DNA from: Hydrogenophaga intermedia
Lineage (GTDB): Bacteria; Pseudomonadota; Gammaproteobacteria; Burkholderiales; Burkholderiaceae_C
NCBI RefSeq assembly: GCF_023715105.1
Contig: NZ_JAMBNO010000003.1
Span: forward strand, 176,001-240,000
DNA: 64,000 nucleotides
Direction: 5' to 3'
Below the pieces are notes generated by a model that had not been told where the DNA came from, did not search any database, and worked only from the letters and a program-made list of their open reading frames with translations. Both the position numbers and the translations under genes were made by a program. Shown here piece after piece: positions 61,535-64,000 of this stretch (its first letter is position 1; every line of letters begins with the position of its first letter).

Positions 61535-62032
61535 ATGTCCGACCCTTCTGCCGCCGCCATTGAGCTGCGCCTGGCTGACACCCCCGACGACCTGGTTGCA
61601 GTACGTGCGCTCTTTCTGGACTACCAGGCCTCACTCGACATAGACCTGTGCTTCCAGGGCTTTGCCCACGAAGTGGACAACCTGCCTGGCGAATACGCCA
61701 CGCCAGGCGGCGCGCTTCTACTGGCCTTGGTGGACGGCGCGCCCGCCGGATGTTGTGCCATGCGCCCGCTGCACAGCAGCGATCACATCAACGCGTGCGA
61801 GATGAAGCGACTGTTCGTGCGCCCGGCCTTCCGGGGCTTCGGCCTGGGCCGCCAATTGGTGGACCGCATCCTTGCACAGGCGCAGATCGCCGGTTATGCG
61901 ACGATGTTGCTGGACACCCTGTCGGACATGGAAGCGGCTCGCGCCTTGTACCAAGAGGTTGGATTCATTGAGGTGGCCCCGTACTATCACAACCCCATTG
62001 CCGGCGCACATTACCTCAAGGTCGAACTCTGA
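61535..62032 (+). CDS. GNAT-family N-acetyltransferase
   Basis: 165 residues: the acetyl-CoA site is RLFVRPAFRGFGLGRQLVDRIL (motif A, RGFGLG) and the C-terminal part is MEAARALYQEVGFIEVAPYYHNP. This is a normal length for GNAT enzymes. It acetylates an unknown amine or protein. It converges with the rRNA operon; the strong hairpin at 62,107-62,150 lies 74 bases after its stop. Confidence 0.9.
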   Translation: MSDPSAAAIELRLADTPDDLVAVRALFLDYQASLDIDLCFQGFAHEVDNLPGEYATPGGALLLALVDGAPAGCCAMRPLHSSDHINACEMKRLFVRPAFRGFGLGRQLVDRILAQAQIAGYATMLLDTLSDMEAARALYQEVGFIEVAPYYHNPIAGAHYLKVEL

Positions 62033-62106
62033 CGCCGAGCGCAACCCGAAAGGGGGTTGCAAGCTTGGCCCGCAAACTCGCACTGTGATTGGGCAGTTTT
62101 CCAGCT

Positions 62107-62150
62107 CAAAAAACAATGCCCCGAGTTCTTGATGGGAACTCGGGGCATTG
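62107..62150 (-). terminator. rRNA operon terminator
   Basis: On the minus strand a perfect 15-base stem (CAATGCCCCGAGTTC / GAACTCGGGGCATTG) with a 7-base loop is followed by six T, 11 bases downstream of the 5S gene. Confidence 0.92.
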
Positions 62151-62160
62151 CGCAATAAGA

Positions 62161-62274
62161 GCCTGACGATGACCTACTTTCACACGGGAATCCGCACTAT
62201 CATCGGCGCAAAGGCGTTTCACTGTCCTGTTCGGGATGGGAAGGAGTGGGGCCACCTTGCTATGGTCGTCAGGC
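62161..62274 (-). rRNA. 5S ribosomal RNA
   Basis: On the minus strand the sequence starts GCCTGACGACCATAGCAAGG, contains the conserved CCCATCCCGAACAGGAC region, and ends GTAGGTCATCGTCAGGC. The two ends (GCCTGACGA and TCGTCAGGC) pair as helix I. About 114 nt; ends are good to a few bases. Confidence 0.95.
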
Positions 62275-62440
62275 ATAACGGGTTGCCTGGCTGAGTTGAT
62301 CGCTCAACCGGGCGAATTCATAGAGTCTTGAGCGCCACTGTTATTGCAGTGGGCCATCAGCGTTTCATCTTGATTGAATCAACGATGCAGCACATCGTTG
62401 CATTTGCTCTTTGAATGCGTGTTGCAGCATCAAAGTTATA
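62275..62440 (-). other. 23S-5S spacer of the rRNA operon
   Basis: 166 bases between 23S and 5S; no tRNA gene is seen in it. Confidence 0.8.

Positions 62441-64000
<1,560 letters not shown>

Overview
The window looks like a chromosome segment from a GC-rich betaproteobacterium of the order Burkholderiales, probably family Comamonadaceae. The evidence is the atpIBEFHAGDC operon, the aminotransferase - YbeD-like - lipB - lipA string, the MFS - EIIA - HPr - EI block, several Bug/TctC-type solute receptors, and a tRNA-Arg(CCG) fragment whose sequence fits that group. This is inference from protein and gene-order resemblance; no search was run.

The window has two parts that meet at about 35,083. 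The left part (1-35,083) is accessory DNA ending in a tyrosine integrase that sits against a broken tRNA-Arg gene. It holds three catabolic blocks. (A) 1-9,357 (+): an oxygenolytic aromatic-acid module with a Rieske dioxygenase, its reductase, a Gfo/Idh/MocA dihydrodiol-type dehydrogenase, a class III extradiol dioxygenase, a LigJ-like hydratase and three consecutive RraA-family aldolase-like genes. Two near-identical Bug receptors are also here, the second missing its signal peptide. (B) 9,386-23,946 (-): acyl-CoA chemistry with three acyl-CoA dehydrogenase-type proteins, an alpha-methylacyl-CoA racemase-like protein, an AtuA-like protein, a thioesterase, an alpha/beta hydrolase, a quinone oxidoreductase, a Bug receptor, two IclR regulators and a MoxR/VWA (CoxE-like) pair. 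(C) 24,229-31,294 (+): etfBA, acyl-CoA dehydrogenase, CoA-transferase, MmgE/PrpD, a CitE-type lyase and a short citryl-CoA-lyase-like protein. This order suggests activation, oxidation, hydration and cleavage of a short (methyl)dicarboxylate. Paired CTAAC/GTTAG inverted repeats lie between blocks B and C. From 31,295 to 35,083 there is debris: a decayed bioB, a transposase remnant, an orphan 232-aa gene with an HTH partner, and the integrase.

The right part (35,084-64,000) is core genome: a di-heme cytochrome c, YheT-like hydrolase, LemA/TPM proteins, a cyclic-nucleotide-binding protein, the complete F1Fo ATP synthase operon, lipoate synthesis genes, the regulatory PTS proteins, a CoA-transferase, thioredoxin-fold proteins, a divergent cytochrome c' / cytochrome b561 pair, a GNAT enzyme, and the 3' end of an rRNA operon (23S then 5S) on the minus strand that runs off the right edge.

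The observations most worth following up are the tRNA-Arg(CCG) gene cut just after its anticodon loop at the island edge, the three tandem RraA paralogues, the receptor duplication with a precise loss of the first 35 codons, and the MoxR/CoxE pair embedded in an acyl-CoA operon beside an acyl-CoA dehydrogenase-like protein that lacks the usual C-terminal catalytic motif.
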